A stretch of 64,000 nucleotides of DNA from Arthrobacter sp. MSA 4-2 (GCF_016405885.1 NZ_JAEKGC010000005.1:186001-250000), one strand, 5' to 3'. Shown: positions 49,714 to 61,672, counted from the first letter of the stretch. Numbers and translations: made by a program. Notes: generated by a model from the letters alone, not told the origin.

Positions 49714-50373
49714 TCAGTTGAGCGGGGCGCTGGGCTGCCACTCGCCGGTGACGAGGTAGGTGACCTTGCGGGCCACGGAGACCCCGTGGTCGGCGAAGCG
49801 CTCGAAGTACCGGCTGGCGAGGGTGACGTCAACGGTGGTCGGCGCCGTCTCGTTCCAGTCGGCGGCGGCGACGGCCTTAAACACTCCTGCGTGAAGCTCG
49901 TTCACCCGGGCGTTGGCGGCGTTGATCTCGTTGGTGAGGTCGAGGTTCCGCGTCTCCAGCAGCTCGGTGACCTTGCCGGCGATCTGGATGTCCAGGACGG
50001 CAAGCTCATCGAAGGTCGGGCGGATCTTCTCGGGGATGACGTGGGCCGGGTACCGCAGGCGCGCCAGCTGGGCAACGTGACGGGCCAGATCGCCCATCCG
50101 CTCGAGGGAGGCGCTCATGCGCAGGGCCCCGACGATCATGCGCAGGTCGCTGGCCACCGGCCCCTGCAGCGCGAGAATGTCGATCGCCCGCTCGTCGAGG
50201 GAGTTCTGCAGGAAGTCGATGCGGGCATCGGCCGCGATCACTTCCTGGGCAAGCTCGGTATCGGCACCCTGGAAAGCGCTGTTGGCTTTTTGGATGGCCT
50301 CCGACACCAGCTGCGAGATCTCAATCAGTTCCTCGCCAATCTGGTGGAGTTCGGCCTGAAAAACCTTACGCAC
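49714..50373 (-). CDS. phoU: Phosphate signalling protein PhoU
   Basis: PhoU links the phosphate transporter to the sensor kinase and keeps the Pho response off when phosphate is plentiful. The 219-residue all-helical protein has the two repeated metal-binding segments, ISQLVSEAIQKANSAFQGAD with AADARIDFLQ, and RMSASLERMGDLARHVAQLA followed by the second helical half (NEINAANARVNELHAGVF, ASRYFERFADHGVSVARKVT). It lies divergently from senX3-regX3, 166 bases away, the usual actinobacterial arrangement. A Pho box is expected in between but I could not single one out. Confidence 0.94.
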   Translation of the reverse strand: MRKVFQAELHQIGEELIEISQLVSEAIQKANSAFQGADTELAQEVIAADARIDFLQNSLDERAIDILALQGPVASDLRMIVGALRMSASLERMGDLARHVAQLARLRYPAHVIPEKIRPTFDELAVLDIQIAGKVTELLETRNLDLTNEINAANARVNELHAGVFKAVAAADWNETAPTTVDVTLASRYFERFADHGVSVARKVTYLVTGEWQPSAPLN

Positions 50374-50539
50374 GTGGGCGTCCTTTCCGTTGGAAGTTTC
50401 TACTCACCTGCGGGAACAGGTCCGCGGGCCAGCTTTTCAGCCCCTCATGAACGTTCGCGCAGCTTTAGGTGAACGTTAGTTGAACCACCCGCCTATTGCC
50501 ACCGGATGCGGGTCCGGCCGGGATTCCAGCGCATAAGCT

Positions 50540-51784
50540 ATGACCGTGGACCCCGTACTGCTCAGCCTGGTCACCGGGCTCGTCGGCCTGGCCCTTGGCG
50601 TGTTCGGGATGCTGGCCTACCGGGCCAGCGAGGCCAAGCACAGCCAGCTGCTATTCGATGACGAGCCGACCCTGCCGGAGGGTGCGGCGGAGGTGCTCTC
50701 CATCATCGGACGCGCCTACGTGATCGTCGACGCCATCGACGGCGTCGTCCGCGCCAGTCCCGCGGCCTACGCCTTCGGGCTCGTCAGGGGACACACGGTG
50801 GTGCACGAGGAACTGCTGAACCTGACGGCGCGCGTCCGCCGTGATGGCGTGATCGAGCAGGAGCAGCTCGAACTGCCGCGCGGCCCGCTGGGCAAGGGCA
50901 CCATCATCCTGCAGGTGCGCGTCGCCTCCCTCGGCGCCGAGTACATCCTGATCCTGGCCGACGACCGGACCGAGATCACGCGCACCGAGGAAATCCGCAA
51001 CGACTTCGTCGCCAACGTCTCGCATGAACTGAAGACCCCGGTGGGCGCCATTTCCCTGCTGGCCGAGGCCATCGACGACGCCGCCGAGGACGAGGTGGCG
51101 GTCCGCCGGTTCGCCCAGCGGATGCATAAGGAATCGGGGCGGCTCTCCGCCCTGGTCCAGGACATCATCGAGCTCTCCCGGCTGCAGGGCGCCGACATCG
51201 TGCGCAAGGGCAAGCCGGTGAACCTCAACACCGTCATCCAGGAGGCGGTCGACCGGAACCGGCTCCCGGCAGAGAGCAACTCCATCGAGATCGTCGTACG
51301 CGGCACCGTCGACGAGCCGGTCTTCGGCGACCCCGACCAGCTGATGACCGCCTTCCGTAACCTGATCGACAACGCCATCCGCTACTCGCCGGAGGGGACC
51401 CGGGTCGGCATCGGCCTGCGCTCCCGGGACGGGCTGGCCGAAGTCTCGGTCACCGACCAGGGCACCGGGATCACGGCCGAGGAACAGGAACGCATCTTCG
51501 AACGCTTCTACCGCATCGACGCGGCGCGTTCGCGGTCGACCGGCGGCACGGGCCTGGGACTGAGCATCGTCAAGCATGTGGTGTCCAACCACGGCGGCGA
51601 GGTGACGGTCTGGTCGATGGCCGGGCAGGGCAGCACCTTCACCGTCCGGCTTCCCGAGATGGAATCGGCCGACGAGGCGCACGGCGCCGAAGCCCAGCCG
51701 GCCGCCCATGCGACGCCGCAGCCTGATTCAAAGCCAGAGAAAAAGGGCGGAACCAACGCCCAGGAGCAGGGAGTAAGCGCTTGA
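50540..51784 (+). CDS. senX3: Sensor histidine kinase SenX3
   Basis: SenX3 phosphorylates RegX3 in response to phosphate limitation. The 414-residue protein has one N-terminal membrane segment (about 5-27, LSLVTGLVGLALGVFGMLAY), a PAS-like region (about 55-140, AYVIVDAIDGVVRASPAAYA), the H-box FVANVSHELKTPVGAISLLA, the N-box FRNLIDNAIRYSPEGTRV and the G-boxes VTDQGTGITAEEQERIFERF and STGGTGLGLSIVKHVV. The stop overlaps the regX3 TTG start (TTGA), so kinase and regulator are coupled. Confidence 0.92.
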   Translation: MTVDPVLLSLVTGLVGLALGVFGMLAYRASEAKHSQLLFDDEPTLPEGAAEVLSIIGRAYVIVDAIDGVVRASPAAYAFGLVRGHTVVHEELLNLTARVRRDGVIEQEQLELPRGPLGKGTIILQVRVASLGAEYILILADDRTEITRTEEIRNDFVANVSHELKTPVGAISLLAEAIDDAAEDEVAVRRFAQRMHKESGRLSALVQDIIELSRLQGADIVRKGKPVNLNTVIQEAVDRNRLPAESNSIEIVVRGTVDEPVFGDPDQLMTAFRNLIDNAIRYSPEGTRVGIGLRSRDGLAEVSVTDQGTGITAEEQERIFERFYRIDAARSRSTGGTGLGLSIVKHVVSNHGGEVTVWSMAGQGSTFTVRLPEMESADEAHGAEAQPAAHATPQPDSKPEKKGGTNAQEQGVSA

Positions 51785-52461
51785 CCCGGATCTTGATTGT
51801 CGAGGACGAAGAGTCCTTCAGCGACCCGCTGTCGTACTTGCTGGGAAAGGAGGGCTTCGAGGTCGCCGTCGTCGACAACGGGCTCGACGCGGTCACCGAA
51901 TTCGACCGGGCGGGAGCGGACCTCGTGCTGCTGGACCTCCAGCTGCCAGGGCTTTCCGGGACCGAGGTGTGCCGCCAGCTCCGGCAGCGCTCAAGCGTCC
52001 CCGTGATCATGCTGACAGCAAAGGACTCGGAGATCGACAAGGTGGTGGGGCTCGAGCTCGGCGCCGACGACTACGTCACGAAGCCCTACTCGTCCCGGGA
52101 GCTCGTCGCCCGGGTCCGGGCGGTCCTGCGCCGGCAGGGGGAGCCCGAGGAGCTCGTCTCCGGCACTGTCTCGGCCGGTCCGGTCCGCATGGACGTCGAA
52201 CGGCACGTCGTGAGCGTCGAGGGCACCCAGGTGGCGCTGCCGCTCAAGGAGTTCGAACTGCTGGAGATGCTCCTGCGCAACTCCGGCCGGGTGCTCACCC
52301 GCGGCCAGCTGATCGACCGGGTGTGGGGCGCAGACTATGTCGGCGACACGAAGACCCTCGATGTCCACATCAAGCGGCTGCGGGGAAAGATTGAGCCCGA
52401 CTCCTCGGCGCCGCGCCACCTGATCACCGTGCGCGGCCTCGGGTACAAGTTCGAGCCCTGA
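51781..52461 (+). CDS. regX3: Response regulator RegX3
   Basis: RegX3 is the DNA-binding partner of SenX3 and controls phosphate-starvation genes. The 226-residue protein has a receiver domain (ILIVEDEESFSDPLSYLLGK, phospho-acceptor Asp52 in LVLLDLQLPGLSG, conserved Lys in ADDYVTKPYSSREL) and an OmpR winged helix (LPLKEFELLEMLLRNSGRVL, DTKTLDVHIKRLRGKI, TVRGLGYKFEP). TTG 51781 overlaps the kinase stop. Hairpin CCGGGGCCC-ggatc-GGGCCCCGG follows at 52511. Confidence 0.93.
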   Translation: MTRILIVEDEESFSDPLSYLLGKEGFEVAVVDNGLDAVTEFDRAGADLVLLDLQLPGLSGTEVCRQLRQRSSVPVIMLTAKDSEIDKVVGLELGADDYVTKPYSSRELVARVRAVLRRQGEPEELVSGTVSAGPVRMDVERHVVSVEGTQVALPLKEFELLEMLLRNSGRVLTRGQLIDRVWGADYVGDTKTLDVHIKRLRGKIEPDSSAPRHLITVRGLGYKFEP

Positions 52462-52510
52462 GCGGTTCGGAGACCCCGCCGGGGTCCTGCTCCGGGGTTA
52501 ACGTGCTGAG

Positions 52511-52533
52511 CCGGGGCCCGGATCGGGCCCCGG
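52511..52533. terminator. Hairpin between regX3 and the convergent lipoprotein gene
   Basis: CCGGGGCCC-ggatc-GGGCCCCGG is a perfect 9-base stem located 50 bases after the regX3 stop and 25 before the lipoprotein stop. It has no T-run. Confidence 0.65.
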
Positions 52534-52557
52534 CTCGGGGTGCACGGCGGTCGGGAG

Positions 52558-53088
52558 CTACTCGCCCCCGTGGGCCTCTTCGGTAGCGGCCGGCTCGCTG
52601 GGCTCCGGGGTGTATCCGCCGGGGACGAAGTCGCGGTATTCCGCAAGGGTTCCATCGACCACCGGTACGCCATAGGTTTCAGTCTCGGACTCGACGGTGA
52701 AGTCGACGTCGACGAGGGATCCGGGGATCTCGCTGATGCCCTGGAGGGTGCCGTCGTCGTCGACCTCATCTTCGAAGACGTACTTGTCGCCGCCGTCGAT
52801 GGTGATCTCGGAGGTCTCGTTCTCACCCTCGATGGTGAGCTGGACCGGCTCCTCGCTGTTGTTGAACACGGTGCCCAGCAGGGTCCCGGGCTCGCCCTCG
52901 TCGGTGGAGACGATCAGGATGTTCCGCAGTTCCACCGGGCCGAGGTTCTCGACAATGCCGTCGGACGCCGCGTACTGGCGGGTGGTTGACTGCTCGTTGA
53001 TCACGCTGCAGCCGGTGATCCCCAGCATGGACAGCACGACGCCGGCGACGGCGGCCTGCTGCACTCGGCGGTGCGGTGCAATTCTCAC
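52558..53088 (-). CDS. Secreted lipoprotein, unknown
   Basis: This 176-residue exported protein has a basic N-terminus, a hydrophobic stretch and the lipobox GITGC at about residue 27, so it should be lipid-anchored. The mature part (about 45-150) is acidic and beta-rich: GPVELRNILIVSTDEGEPGT, LLGTVFNNSEEPVQLTIEGE. That pattern, a small copper-chaperone-like or Ig-like beta-sandwich, resembles LpqE-type actinobacterial lipoproteins, but the function is not known. It uses a GTG start at 53088 with GGAGTTTGAGCT upstream. The tail (YTPEPSEPAATEEAHGGE) is disordered. It diverges from carD. Confidence 0.8.
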   Translation of the reverse strand: MRIAPHRRVQQAAVAGVVLSMLGITGCSVINEQSTTRQYAASDGIVENLGPVELRNILIVSTDEGEPGTLLGTVFNNSEEPVQLTIEGENETSEITIDGGDKYVFEDEVDDDGTLQGISEIPGSLVDVDFTVESETETYGVPVVDGTLAEYRDFVPGGYTPEPSEPAATEEAHGGE

Positions 53089-53312
53089 AGCTCAAACTCC
53101 TGGGGGTCTTCCGGCACGGCGCCGGGGGGTCGGGTGGTGAAACTAGGAAACACACTATCGCCAAAGGGCCCGTTTGGCGGAGTCCGTTTCGCGGCGCATG
53201 ACAAGGCCCGATCACCGATTCCCCGCCGCGTCAAGAGGCGAATGATAGCTAAACCGGTCCGTTGGAGCCCGCTGACCTGCGAAAACGCGCCGTCGGCGTG
53301 TCGCCGCCGTGA

Positions 53313-53318
53313 TAAACT
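53313..53318 (+). promoter_or_regulatory. Possible -10 element of carD
   Basis: TAAACT lies 27 bases before the carD ATG; the same hexamer precedes rlmB at 56723. No good -35 is found at 16-18 bases, as is common for actinobacterial promoters. The surrounding 53089-53344 stretch holds no gene. Confidence 0.35.
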
Positions 53319-53344
53319 GACTTGCGGGAAAGGGGAAAGTCCAC

Positions 53345-53827
53345 ATGGTTTTTGAGGTTGGCGAAACAGTTGTTTACCCTCACCACGGCGCAGCGAAGAT
53401 CGAAGAGATCAAGATGCGCGTCGTCAAGGGCGAAGAGAAGATGTATCTCAAGCTCAAGGTGGCACAGGGTGATCTAACGATCGAAGTACCAGCAGAAAAC
53501 GTCGACCTTGTCGGGGTTCGTGATGTGGTGGGCAAAGAAGGCCTGGAGCACGTCTTTGACGTACTGCGTGCCGAGTTCACCGAGGAGCCGACCAACTGGT
53601 CGCGCCGATACAAGGCGAACCTGGAGAAGCTTGCATCCGGCGACGTCATCAAGGTGGCCGAGGTCGTCCGCGACCTCTGGCGCCGGGATCACGACCGCGG
53701 GCTGTCGGCCGGGGAGAAGAGGATGCTCGCCAAGGCGCGGCAGATCCTGATCTCCGAACTCGCACTGGCGGAGAAGACCGACGAAGAGAAGGCCGCAAGC
53801 GTTCTCGACGAGGTCCTCGCCTCCTAG
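53345..53827 (+). CDS. carD: CarD family RNA-polymerase-binding transcription regulator
   Basis: CarD binds the RNA polymerase beta subunit and stabilises open promoter complexes, especially at rRNA promoters; it is essential in mycobacteria. The 160-residue protein has the Tudor-like RNAP-interacting domain (1-55, [30 protein letters not shown]) and the helical DNA-binding domain (60-160) with the wedge Trp in [31 protein letters not shown] precedes the ATG. It heads the conserved carD-ispDF-cysS-rlmB order, but a terminator separates it from ispDF. Confidence 0.95.
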   Translation: MVFEVGETVVYPHHGAAKIEEIKMRVVKGEEKMYLKLKVAQGDLTIEVPAENVDLVGVRDVVGKEGLEHVFDVLRAEFTEEPTNWSRRYKANLEKLASGDVIKVAEVVRDLWRRDHDRGLSAGEKRMLAKARQILISELALAEKTDEEKAASVLDEVLAS

Positions 53828-53850
53828 GCGGCAGGTCAACAAGCACAAAG

Positions 53851-53881
53851 AGAAGGGCTCCCTCAGGGGGGTCCTTCTTTT
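53851..53881 (+). terminator. Terminator after carD
   Basis: AGAAGG-gct-CCC and GGG-ggt-CCTTCT form a hairpin followed by TTTT, 24 bases after the carD stop. Confidence 0.8.
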
Positions 53882-53907
53882 GCGTGCGGCTGCCGTAGGG
53901 TAATTTC

Positions 53908-55197
53908 GTGTCCTCCCGCCCCACACCCTCCCCGGAAGTGTCCTTTCCCAGCACCCCTGCCGCCGGAACGGCGGGCGTGGTGATCGTCGCTGCCGGTTCC
54001 GGGCAACGGCTGGGACATGGAATCCCCAAGGCCCGCGTCCTCTGCGGGGGCCTCACCCTCCTTGAGCGGTCCCTGCGCGCGGTGCTCGACTCCGGTGTCG
54101 CCGCGGAAATCGCCGTCGTCATCCCCGCCGGTGACGACGTCCTGCGGTCGGTGGCGGAAGGCCTGTCGGGCACCGTCCCCGTGCGGGTCGTCGCCGGCGG
54201 GGCCAGCCGGGCCGGCTCGGTGCGGGCAGGCATCGCCGCACTCTCAACCGACGCTCCGGTCATCCTCGTCCACGACGCGGCACGCGCCCTGACCCCGCCG
54301 GAGGTCTTCCGACGCGTGGTGTCCCGCCTCGCGGCGGGCGCGGATGCCGTGATCCCGGTGGTCCCCGTGGCCGACACCGTCAAGACCGTGCGCGGCGGCG
54401 AGGTTGAAGGCACCCCTGACCGGAACGGCCTGCGCGCCGTCCAGACTCCCCAGGGCTTCACCGCGCGCCTGCTGCGGGAGGCGCATGCGGGCGCCCGCGC
54501 GGAGGACCCGCTGATCACCGACGACGCGATGCTCATCGAGACCACGGGAACCCCCGTCGTCACCGTCGAGGGTGACCCGTCCGCCTTCAAGGTCACCACC
54601 CCGCTGGACCTGATGCTCGCCGAAACGCTCGTTCAAGGCGCCGGCACGCCTTCGGCAGCCACCACCGCCCCCGAGGAGGCCCCCATGACCGAAAGCGCAC
54701 TGCCCCCGGCGGCGCCCCTGCCCCGGACCGGTATCGGCACCGACATCCATGCCTATTCCCCGGAGGATGCACCCGCCCCCCTGTGGCTCGCGGGCCTATT
54801 CTGGGAGGGCGAGCGAGGGCTGGCGGGTCATTCCGACGGCGACGTCGTCGCCCACGCCGCCGCCGATGCCCTCTTCTCCGCCGCGGGCCTTGGCGACCTC
54901 GGCACGCACTTCGGCACCGACCGCCCCGAACTCGCCGGGGCCTCCGGGGTGACGATCCTCCAGGAGGCGGCCGCGATCGTCCGCGGGGCGGGCTTCCGCA
55001 TCGGCAACATCGCCGTGCAGCTGATCGGCAACCGTCCCCGGTTCGCCGCCCGCCGCAGCGAGGCCGAAGCGGTCCTCTCGGAGGCAGCCGGCGCGCCAGT
55101 GAGCGTCTCGGCGACGACCACCGACGGCCTTGGCCTGACCGGGCGTGGCGAGGGCATCGCCGCGCTGGCCACCGCCGTCGTCATCTCTGCCGCATAA
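53908..55197 (+). CDS. ispDF: Bifunctional IspD/IspF (MEP isoprenoid pathway)
   Basis: The 429-residue fusion performs the third and fifth steps of the MEP pathway: 2-C-methyl-D-erythritol 4-phosphate cytidylyltransferase (IspD, about 20-245) and 2,4-cyclodiphosphate synthase (IspF, about 270-429). IspD marks are [30 protein letters not shown]-like [14 protein letters not shown], and [16 protein letters not shown]. IspF marks are [13 protein letters not shown] with the metal Asp-x-His, [20 protein letters not shown], and the C-terminal [20 protein letters not shown]. An Ala/Pro linker containing [13 protein letters not shown] joins them. The start is GTG 53908. Confidence 0.94.
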   Translation: MSSRPTPSPEVSFPSTPAAGTAGVVIVAAGSGQRLGHGIPKARVLCGGLTLLERSLRAVLDSGVAAEIAVVIPAGDDVLRSVAEGLSGTVPVRVVAGGASRAGSVRAGIAALSTDAPVILVHDAARALTPPEVFRRVVSRLAAGADAVIPVVPVADTVKTVRGGEVEGTPDRNGLRAVQTPQGFTARLLREAHAGARAEDPLITDDAMLIETTGTPVVTVEGDPSAFKVTTPLDLMLAETLVQGAGTPSAATTAPEEAPMTESALPPAAPLPRTGIGTDIHAYSPEDAPAPLWLAGLFWEGERGLAGHSDGDVVAHAAADALFSAAGLGDLGTHFGTDRPELAGASGVTILQEAAAIVRGAGFRIGNIAVQLIGNRPRFAARRSEAEAVLSEAAGAPVSVSATTTDGLGLTGRGEGIAALATAVVISAA

Positions 55198-55235
55198 CAG
55201 CAGGCGGCAGGCGGCGGTTCGGCTAATCTGGTGCA

Positions 55236-56678
55236 GTGAGCCTGAGACTGTATGACACCGCCACCGCCGAGGTACGGGACTTCGTCCCCCTGACCCCGGG
55301 AGCCGTCAGCCTCTACTACTGCGGTGCCACCGTTCAGGGCATGCCGCACGTGGGCCACGTCCGCTCGGCCATCGTGTTCGACCAGCTGACCCGCTGGCTC
55401 GAGGCACGCGGGTTCCGGGTGACCTCGGTCCGGAACGTCACCGACATCGATGACAAGATCCTCGAAAAGTCGAAGGCCTCCTTTACCGACGAGGAACCGG
55501 CGCCGGGCGGGATCCGGAACGAGGAGTGGTGGGCGCTGGCCTACCGCTATGAGCTCGAGTTCAACCGGGCCTACGACACCCTCGGGGTGCGCCGGCCCAC
55601 CTACGAACCGCGGGCCACCGGCCACATCCCGGAGATGCAGGCCCTGATCCAGGAACTCATCGACACCGGCTACGCGTATCCCGCCCCCGACGGATCGGGG
55701 GATGTGTACTTCGATGTCCGCTCCTGGCCGGAGTACGGCGCCCTCACCCACCAGAACATCGACGACATGCAGGCCGCCACCGACGCCGACCCGCGCGGCA
55801 AGCGCGACCCGCGGGACTTCGCCCTGTGGAAGGGCCACAAGGACACCGACCCTGCCTCATCGTCATGGCCCAGCCCCTGGGGTGCCGGACGGCCCGGCTG
55901 GCACACCGAGTGCTGCGCAATGACCCACAAGTACCTCGGGGAGCAGTTCGACATTCACGGCGGTGGGCTCGACCTGCGCTTCCCGCACCACGAGAACGAG
56001 CTGGCGCAGGCGCGCGCCGCGAAGCGCGGGTATGCGCAGTACTGGATGCACAACGGCCTCGTCACCTTCGAGGGCGAGAAGATGTCCAAGTCGATCGGCA
56101 ACACGGTCAGCCCCGAGGAGATGATCGCCCGCGCCCGGCCGCGCGTGGTGCGGTACTACCTGGGTCAGGCCCACTACCGGTCGGTGCTCGATTACCGCCC
56201 GTCCTCGCTTGAGGAGGCCGCGGCCGCCGTCGAGCGCATCGACGGATTCCTGGGCAAGGCCCTTGCCCGTTTCGGGCCGGCCGCCGGTGCGCCGTCGGAC
56301 CTGCCGGAGGCCTTCGGCGACGCGATGGATGACGACCTGAACATCCCGCAGGCCCTCGCCGTCCTTCACGAAACCGTGAGGGCCGGCAATACAGCCCTGG
56401 CGGCGGGTAACGCCGAGGGGGCGCGCACCGCGCAGGCGGGGGTCGCGGCGATGGTCCGCGTCCTCGGCCTCGATGATGCCACCGACACCGGAACGGCCGA
56501 CGTTAAGCAGACCGCCGCGCTCGACGCCCTGATCCGGTCCTCTCTGCGCGAGCGGGAGGCGGCCCGCGCCGCCAAGGACTGGGCGCGCGCCGACGCCATC
56601 CGGGACGCGCTGGCCGGCGCCGGGATCGCCGTCGAGGATTCCGCCGACGGTGCCGAGTGGAGCATCGCCGGCCGCTGA
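55236..56678 (+). CDS. cysS: Cysteine--tRNA ligase
   Basis: The class I synthetase charges tRNA-Cys. The 480-residue protein has the zinc/cysteine site [20 protein letters not shown] (with the HIGH-like motif), [40 protein letters not shown] and the KMSKS loop [18 protein letters not shown]. It uses a GTG start at 55236, 38 bases after the ispDF stop. The C-terminal region (about 400-480) is the anticodon-binding helical part. Length is normal. Confidence 0.95.
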   Translation: MSLRLYDTATAEVRDFVPLTPGAVSLYYCGATVQGMPHVGHVRSAIVFDQLTRWLEARGFRVTSVRNVTDIDDKILEKSKASFTDEEPAPGGIRNEEWWALAYRYELEFNRAYDTLGVRRPTYEPRATGHIPEMQALIQELIDTGYAYPAPDGSGDVYFDVRSWPEYGALTHQNIDDMQAATDADPRGKRDPRDFALWKGHKDTDPASSSWPSPWGAGRPGWHTECCAMTHKYLGEQFDIHGGGLDLRFPHHENELAQARAAKRGYAQYWMHNGLVTFEGEKMSKSIGNTVSPEEMIARARPRVVRYYLGQAHYRSVLDYRPSSLEEAAAAVERIDGFLGKALARFGPAAGAPSDLPEAFGDAMDDDLNIPQALAVLHETVRAGNTALAAGNAEGARTAQAGVAAMVRVLGLDDATDTGTADVKQTAALDALIRSSLREREAARAAKDWARADAIRDALAGAGIAVEDSADGAEWSIAGR

Positions 56679-56722
56679 ACGCGCCTGTTTTCCTCCGGGA
56701 ACGCCTCCGGGCGCCGTCCGCG

Positions 56723-56728
56723 TAAACT
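56723..56728 (+). promoter_or_regulatory. Possible -10 element of rlmB
   Basis: TAAACT lies 37 bases before the rlmB ATG, in the 86-base gap after cysS, matching the hexamer upstream of carD. No -35 is recognisable. Confidence 0.3.
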
Positions 56729-56764
56729 GGTGGAGACTTTTCCTCTATATAAAGGTGTTTCCCC

Positions 56765-57745
56765 ATGGCCAGTCACGGACGTCCAGGCGCGGTGCGCAAG
56801 TTGAAAAAGGGCCCCACCATCGGCACGGGGGGCCACGGTCGCAAGTCCCTCGAAGGCAGGGGCCCCACCCCGAAGGCGGAGGACCGCCCGTACCACAAGG
56901 CGTACAAGAATAAGGAGCTGGCCGAACGCTCCGCAGCCAAGCGCGGCGGCGGCAAGAACCCCGGTTCGGGCCGGAAGGGCAAGGCCACCGAGGAAATCGT
57001 GACGGGCCGCAACTCGGTGGTTGAGGCGCTCCGCGCGAGCATCCCCGCCAAGGCGCTCCATGTGGCTATCCGCGTCGAGATGGACGACCGGGTCCGGGAG
57101 GCGCTCAAGCTCGCCACCGAACGCGGCGTCCCCGTGATGGAAACCGGCAAGCCCGAACTTGACCGGATGACCGAAGGTGCGGTGCACCAGGGGCTGATGC
57201 TGCAGATCCCGCCCTACGAATACGCCGATGCGCTCGACCTTGTCGACGAGACGGTGGACAAGTTCAAGCGCGGCCACATTGCGAACGCACCCCTGTTCAT
57301 CGCGCTCGACGGGATCACCGATCCGCGCAACCTCGGCGCCATCATCCGGTCTGCCTCGGCCTTCAGCGCCCACGGCGTCATCGTGCCGGAGCGGCGTTCC
57401 GTCGGCGTGACCGCCTCGGCGTGGAAGACCAGCGCGGGAGCCGCCGTCCGCGTGCCCGTGGCCCGGGTGGGCAACCTCAACTCGGCCCTGAAGTCGTTCA
57501 AGGACAAGGGCATCTTCGTGCTCGGTCTAGACGGCGACGGCGACATCTCGCTGCCGGAGCTGACACTCGGCAAGGACCCGGTGTGCCTGGTGGTGGGGTC
57601 GGAGGGCAAGGGGCTGTCGCGGCTGGTGCGCGAGAACTGCGACCAGATCGTCTCGATCCCGATCGATTCCGCCATGGAATCGCTCAACGCCTCAATGGCG
57701 GTGGGAATCAGCCTTTACGAAATTTCCCGCCAGCGCTCCGCCTGA
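56765..57745 (+). CDS. rlmB: 23S rRNA (guanosine-2'-O-)-methyltransferase, SpoU family
   Basis: RlmB methylates the 2'-oxygen of G2251 in the 23S rRNA P-loop. The 326-residue protein has a Lys/Gly-rich N-terminal tail (1-75, GTGGHGRKSLEGRGPTPKAE), an L30e-like substrate domain (ATEEIVTGRNSVVEALRASI), and the SPOUT knot: FIALDGITDPRNLGAIIRSA, LVVGSEGKGLSRLVRENCDQ and VSIPIDSAMESLNASMAVGI. The basic tail is the usual actinobacterial extension. AAAGGTGTTTCCCC precedes the ATG. Confidence 0.93.
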   Translation: MASHGRPGAVRKLKKGPTIGTGGHGRKSLEGRGPTPKAEDRPYHKAYKNKELAERSAAKRGGGKNPGSGRKGKATEEIVTGRNSVVEALRASIPAKALHVAIRVEMDDRVREALKLATERGVPVMETGKPELDRMTEGAVHQGLMLQIPPYEYADALDLVDETVDKFKRGHIANAPLFIALDGITDPRNLGAIIRSASAFSAHGVIVPERRSVGVTASAWKTSAGAAVRVPVARVGNLNSALKSFKDKGIFVLGLDGDGDISLPELTLGKDPVCLVVGSEGKGLSRLVRENCDQIVSIPIDSAMESLNASMAVGISLYEISRQRSA

Positions 57746-57767
57746 TCGCGCCGAGCTGGATCCCGTC

Positions 57768-59894
<2,127 letters not shown>

Positions 59895-59967
59895 ACGGGG
59901 TCCGTCAGCCTGACCAGCACACCGACCCAGCCTCGCCAGTGGGCGGGACGCCGGTTTAGGGTGCCTT

Positions 59968-60528
59968 ATGCCCAGCCGCAACGGACTCATTGCGTTGATC
60001 CTCAAGGTGGCACTACTGGTTGCCGCCGTTGTCGCCGTGCCCGTCATTGCCCATCAGGACGCGATAACCACCTCGCTATTGCCGTTCCTGGGAGCCGTTG
60101 CAGGAGCGACCGCCGTATCACTGCTGCGGGGCTACTTCCGGAGGGGCGACATCCGGCTGCGGGCGGTGCGGGGGCAGGTCGTTGGCTTTCTTCGGTCGGG
60201 CGTGAGTGGAGCGGAGGGTGTACCGCGCCGGTGGAAGCCCGGACTTGCGACGCCGTCGGCCGGGCGGCTGGATTTTCAACCCCAGATCGATGGGCGCGGC
60301 GATGAATATGGCGAACCGCTCGAACTAGAGGTGATGTCTGTCGGCAGCGAGCGCGACATTCCACTATCCCAGGCGCTTTTCCGGATGGGCCCGACCTGGC
60401 GCGTCGTTGAGCTGTCGACGCCCGGGGGAGCGGTCGAACTTGCGGGGCCGGCCCGCGACCTCCGGAAGACAGCAGCGGTTCTGCGGCGGTCCGTCACGGA
60501 AACGGGCGGCACCACGTCGACCGGCTGA
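59968..60528 (+). CDS. Hypothetical membrane protein
   Basis: I do not recognise this 186-residue protein. Two hydrophobic segments lie at about 7-28 (LIALILKVALLVAAVVAVPV) and 36-54 (TSLLPFLGAVAGATAVSLL), followed by a basic loop (RGYFRRGDIRLRAVRGQ) and a soluble C-terminal domain of about 120 residues. No ribosome-binding site is evident before the ATG. The codon pattern is less biased than in neighbours, so it could be a recently acquired or poorly expressed gene. It converges on the GDSL hydrolase gene. Confidence 0.55.
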   Translation: MPSRNGLIALILKVALLVAAVVAVPVIAHQDAITTSLLPFLGAVAGATAVSLLRGYFRRGDIRLRAVRGQVVGFLRSGVSGAEGVPRRWKPGLATPSAGRLDFQPQIDGRGDEYGEPLELEVMSVGSERDIPLSQALFRMGPTWRVVELSTPGGAVELAGPARDLRKTAAVLRRSVTETGGTTSTG

Positions 60529-60562
60529 ACGGATCCGCCGGAATGCCGTTCGCCACCAGACC

Positions 60563-60606
60563 CGGCCGGTCGGTGGCCAGCTCGGGAGCTGCCCACCGAC
60601 CGGCCG
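60563..60606. terminator. Bidirectional hairpin
   Basis: CGGCCGGTCGGTGG and CCACCGACCGGCCG form a perfect 14-base stem with an inner CAGCTC/GAGCTG helix, between the convergent genes. Confidence 0.8.
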
Positions 60607-60646
60607 CGGCCACTGGGTTACAGCAGCGCGGGAACTTCCTTCGCAG

Positions 60647-61510
60647 CTACTTCCGCAGTTGTGCGAGGTTTACCTCGCTGCGCACGGCCTTGAGGTAGCC
60701 CTCCGAGTACCCGGTGGCCGTCGGATGCAGGTCATCGGGAGCGGTGAACCCGGTGAAGGTGATCCAGGGATCCGGCGATCCGACGCCGTGTCCGGCAAAT
60801 TCGTCGACGACGTCCACATAGGTGAAGCCGGCGGCAGCGGCCCGGGACGCGATGACCGTGTTCAACGTGTCGGTGGCGTCATTGAAAAGCTGCTGGGCCA
60901 CGGCCGGGAACGGGGCCGGGCCGGAGGACTCCGGTGAGAAGAGGTGGGGATAACCGGTCACCACAACCACGGCATTGGGGGCTGCGGCCCGAAGCTGGGC
61001 ATATGCGGCGTCGAGTTTAGGCGCAACGGTCGTCTGCGCGGCGGCGGAACTCAGCTGGAGCGCCCGGGCGCAGGCTTCAAGGGGCTGGACGGCGCAGGCG
61101 CCGGCCACGGTCGAGAAACCGGCGTCATTTCCACCGACCGAGAGGGTCACGAGTTTCGTTCCGGCACCGAGTTTGCCGAGGGCTACAAGCCCTGCAATCT
61201 GTTCTGGAACATCGACGGCTCCACCGGGCACCACGGTGGCGGCCGCACCCGCGCAGGTGCCGTTGGCCGTCAGTTCCACCTTTTTGTTCGAATCCAGCAC
61301 CCCGGGAAGGCCAAGCAGCGACTGGCCGCACGCAGTGTAGGTTCCCGCACCGAAGCCCGAGGCGTAGGAATCACCGAGTGCGACGTAATCGGCGGGGGCC
61401 TTGGGTGCCGCGGCGGCCGGAACGGCGGCAGGAGCAGCGGCGAGTGCCACAGTGAGGGCGGCGAGCAGGGAAAAGCGGGTCCTGAGCTGGGTGCGGTGAG
61501 TAGTAGTCAT
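60647..61510 (-). CDS. Secreted SGNH/GDSL hydrolase
   Basis: This 287-residue exported esterase/lipase has a signal peptide (about 1-34, LAALTVALAAAPAAVPAAAA) and the SGNH blocks: the nucleophile in YVALGDSYASGFGAGTYTAC, LVTLSVGGNDAGFSTVAGAC (block III Asn), and DLHPTATGYSEGYLKAV (Asp-x-x-His). Several Cys pairs suggest disulfides, as in Streptomyces extracellular lipases. It probably releases fatty acids or other acyl groups outside the cell. It is on the same strand as glgP, 162 bases downstream, but a hairpin separates them. Confidence 0.9.
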   Translation of the reverse strand: MTTTHRTQLRTRFSLLAALTVALAAAPAAVPAAAAPKAPADYVALGDSYASGFGAGTYTACGQSLLGLPGVLDSNKKVELTANGTCAGAAATVVPGGAVDVPEQIAGLVALGKLGAGTKLVTLSVGGNDAGFSTVAGACAVQPLEACARALQLSSAAAQTTVAPKLDAAYAQLRAAAPNAVVVVTGYPHLFSPESSGPAPFPAVAQQLFNDATDTLNTVIASRAAAAGFTYVDVVDEFAGHGVGSPDPWITFTGFTAPDDLHPTATGYSEGYLKAVRSEVNLAQLRK

Positions 61511-61634
61511 GCCCTCAAGCTACTCCGCATACCGCTCCGGCGGTCCTATCTGTCCCGAGCGGTTCATTATTCTGCCGTCGGGCCGGAACGGACGGGGGAA
61601 GGCATTCGCCGCGAAGCCGGTCCGGTAGCCGGCG

Positions 61635-61667
61635 GGTGGGCAGCGCCGCCAGGCGGCGCTGCCCACC
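61635..61667 (-). terminator. Hairpin after the glycogen phosphorylase gene
   Basis: GGTGGGCAGCGCCGCC and GGCGGCGCTGCCCACC form a perfect 16-base stem 5 bases past the stop on the minus strand. No T-run follows. Confidence 0.75.
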
Positions 61668-61672
61668 GGAGG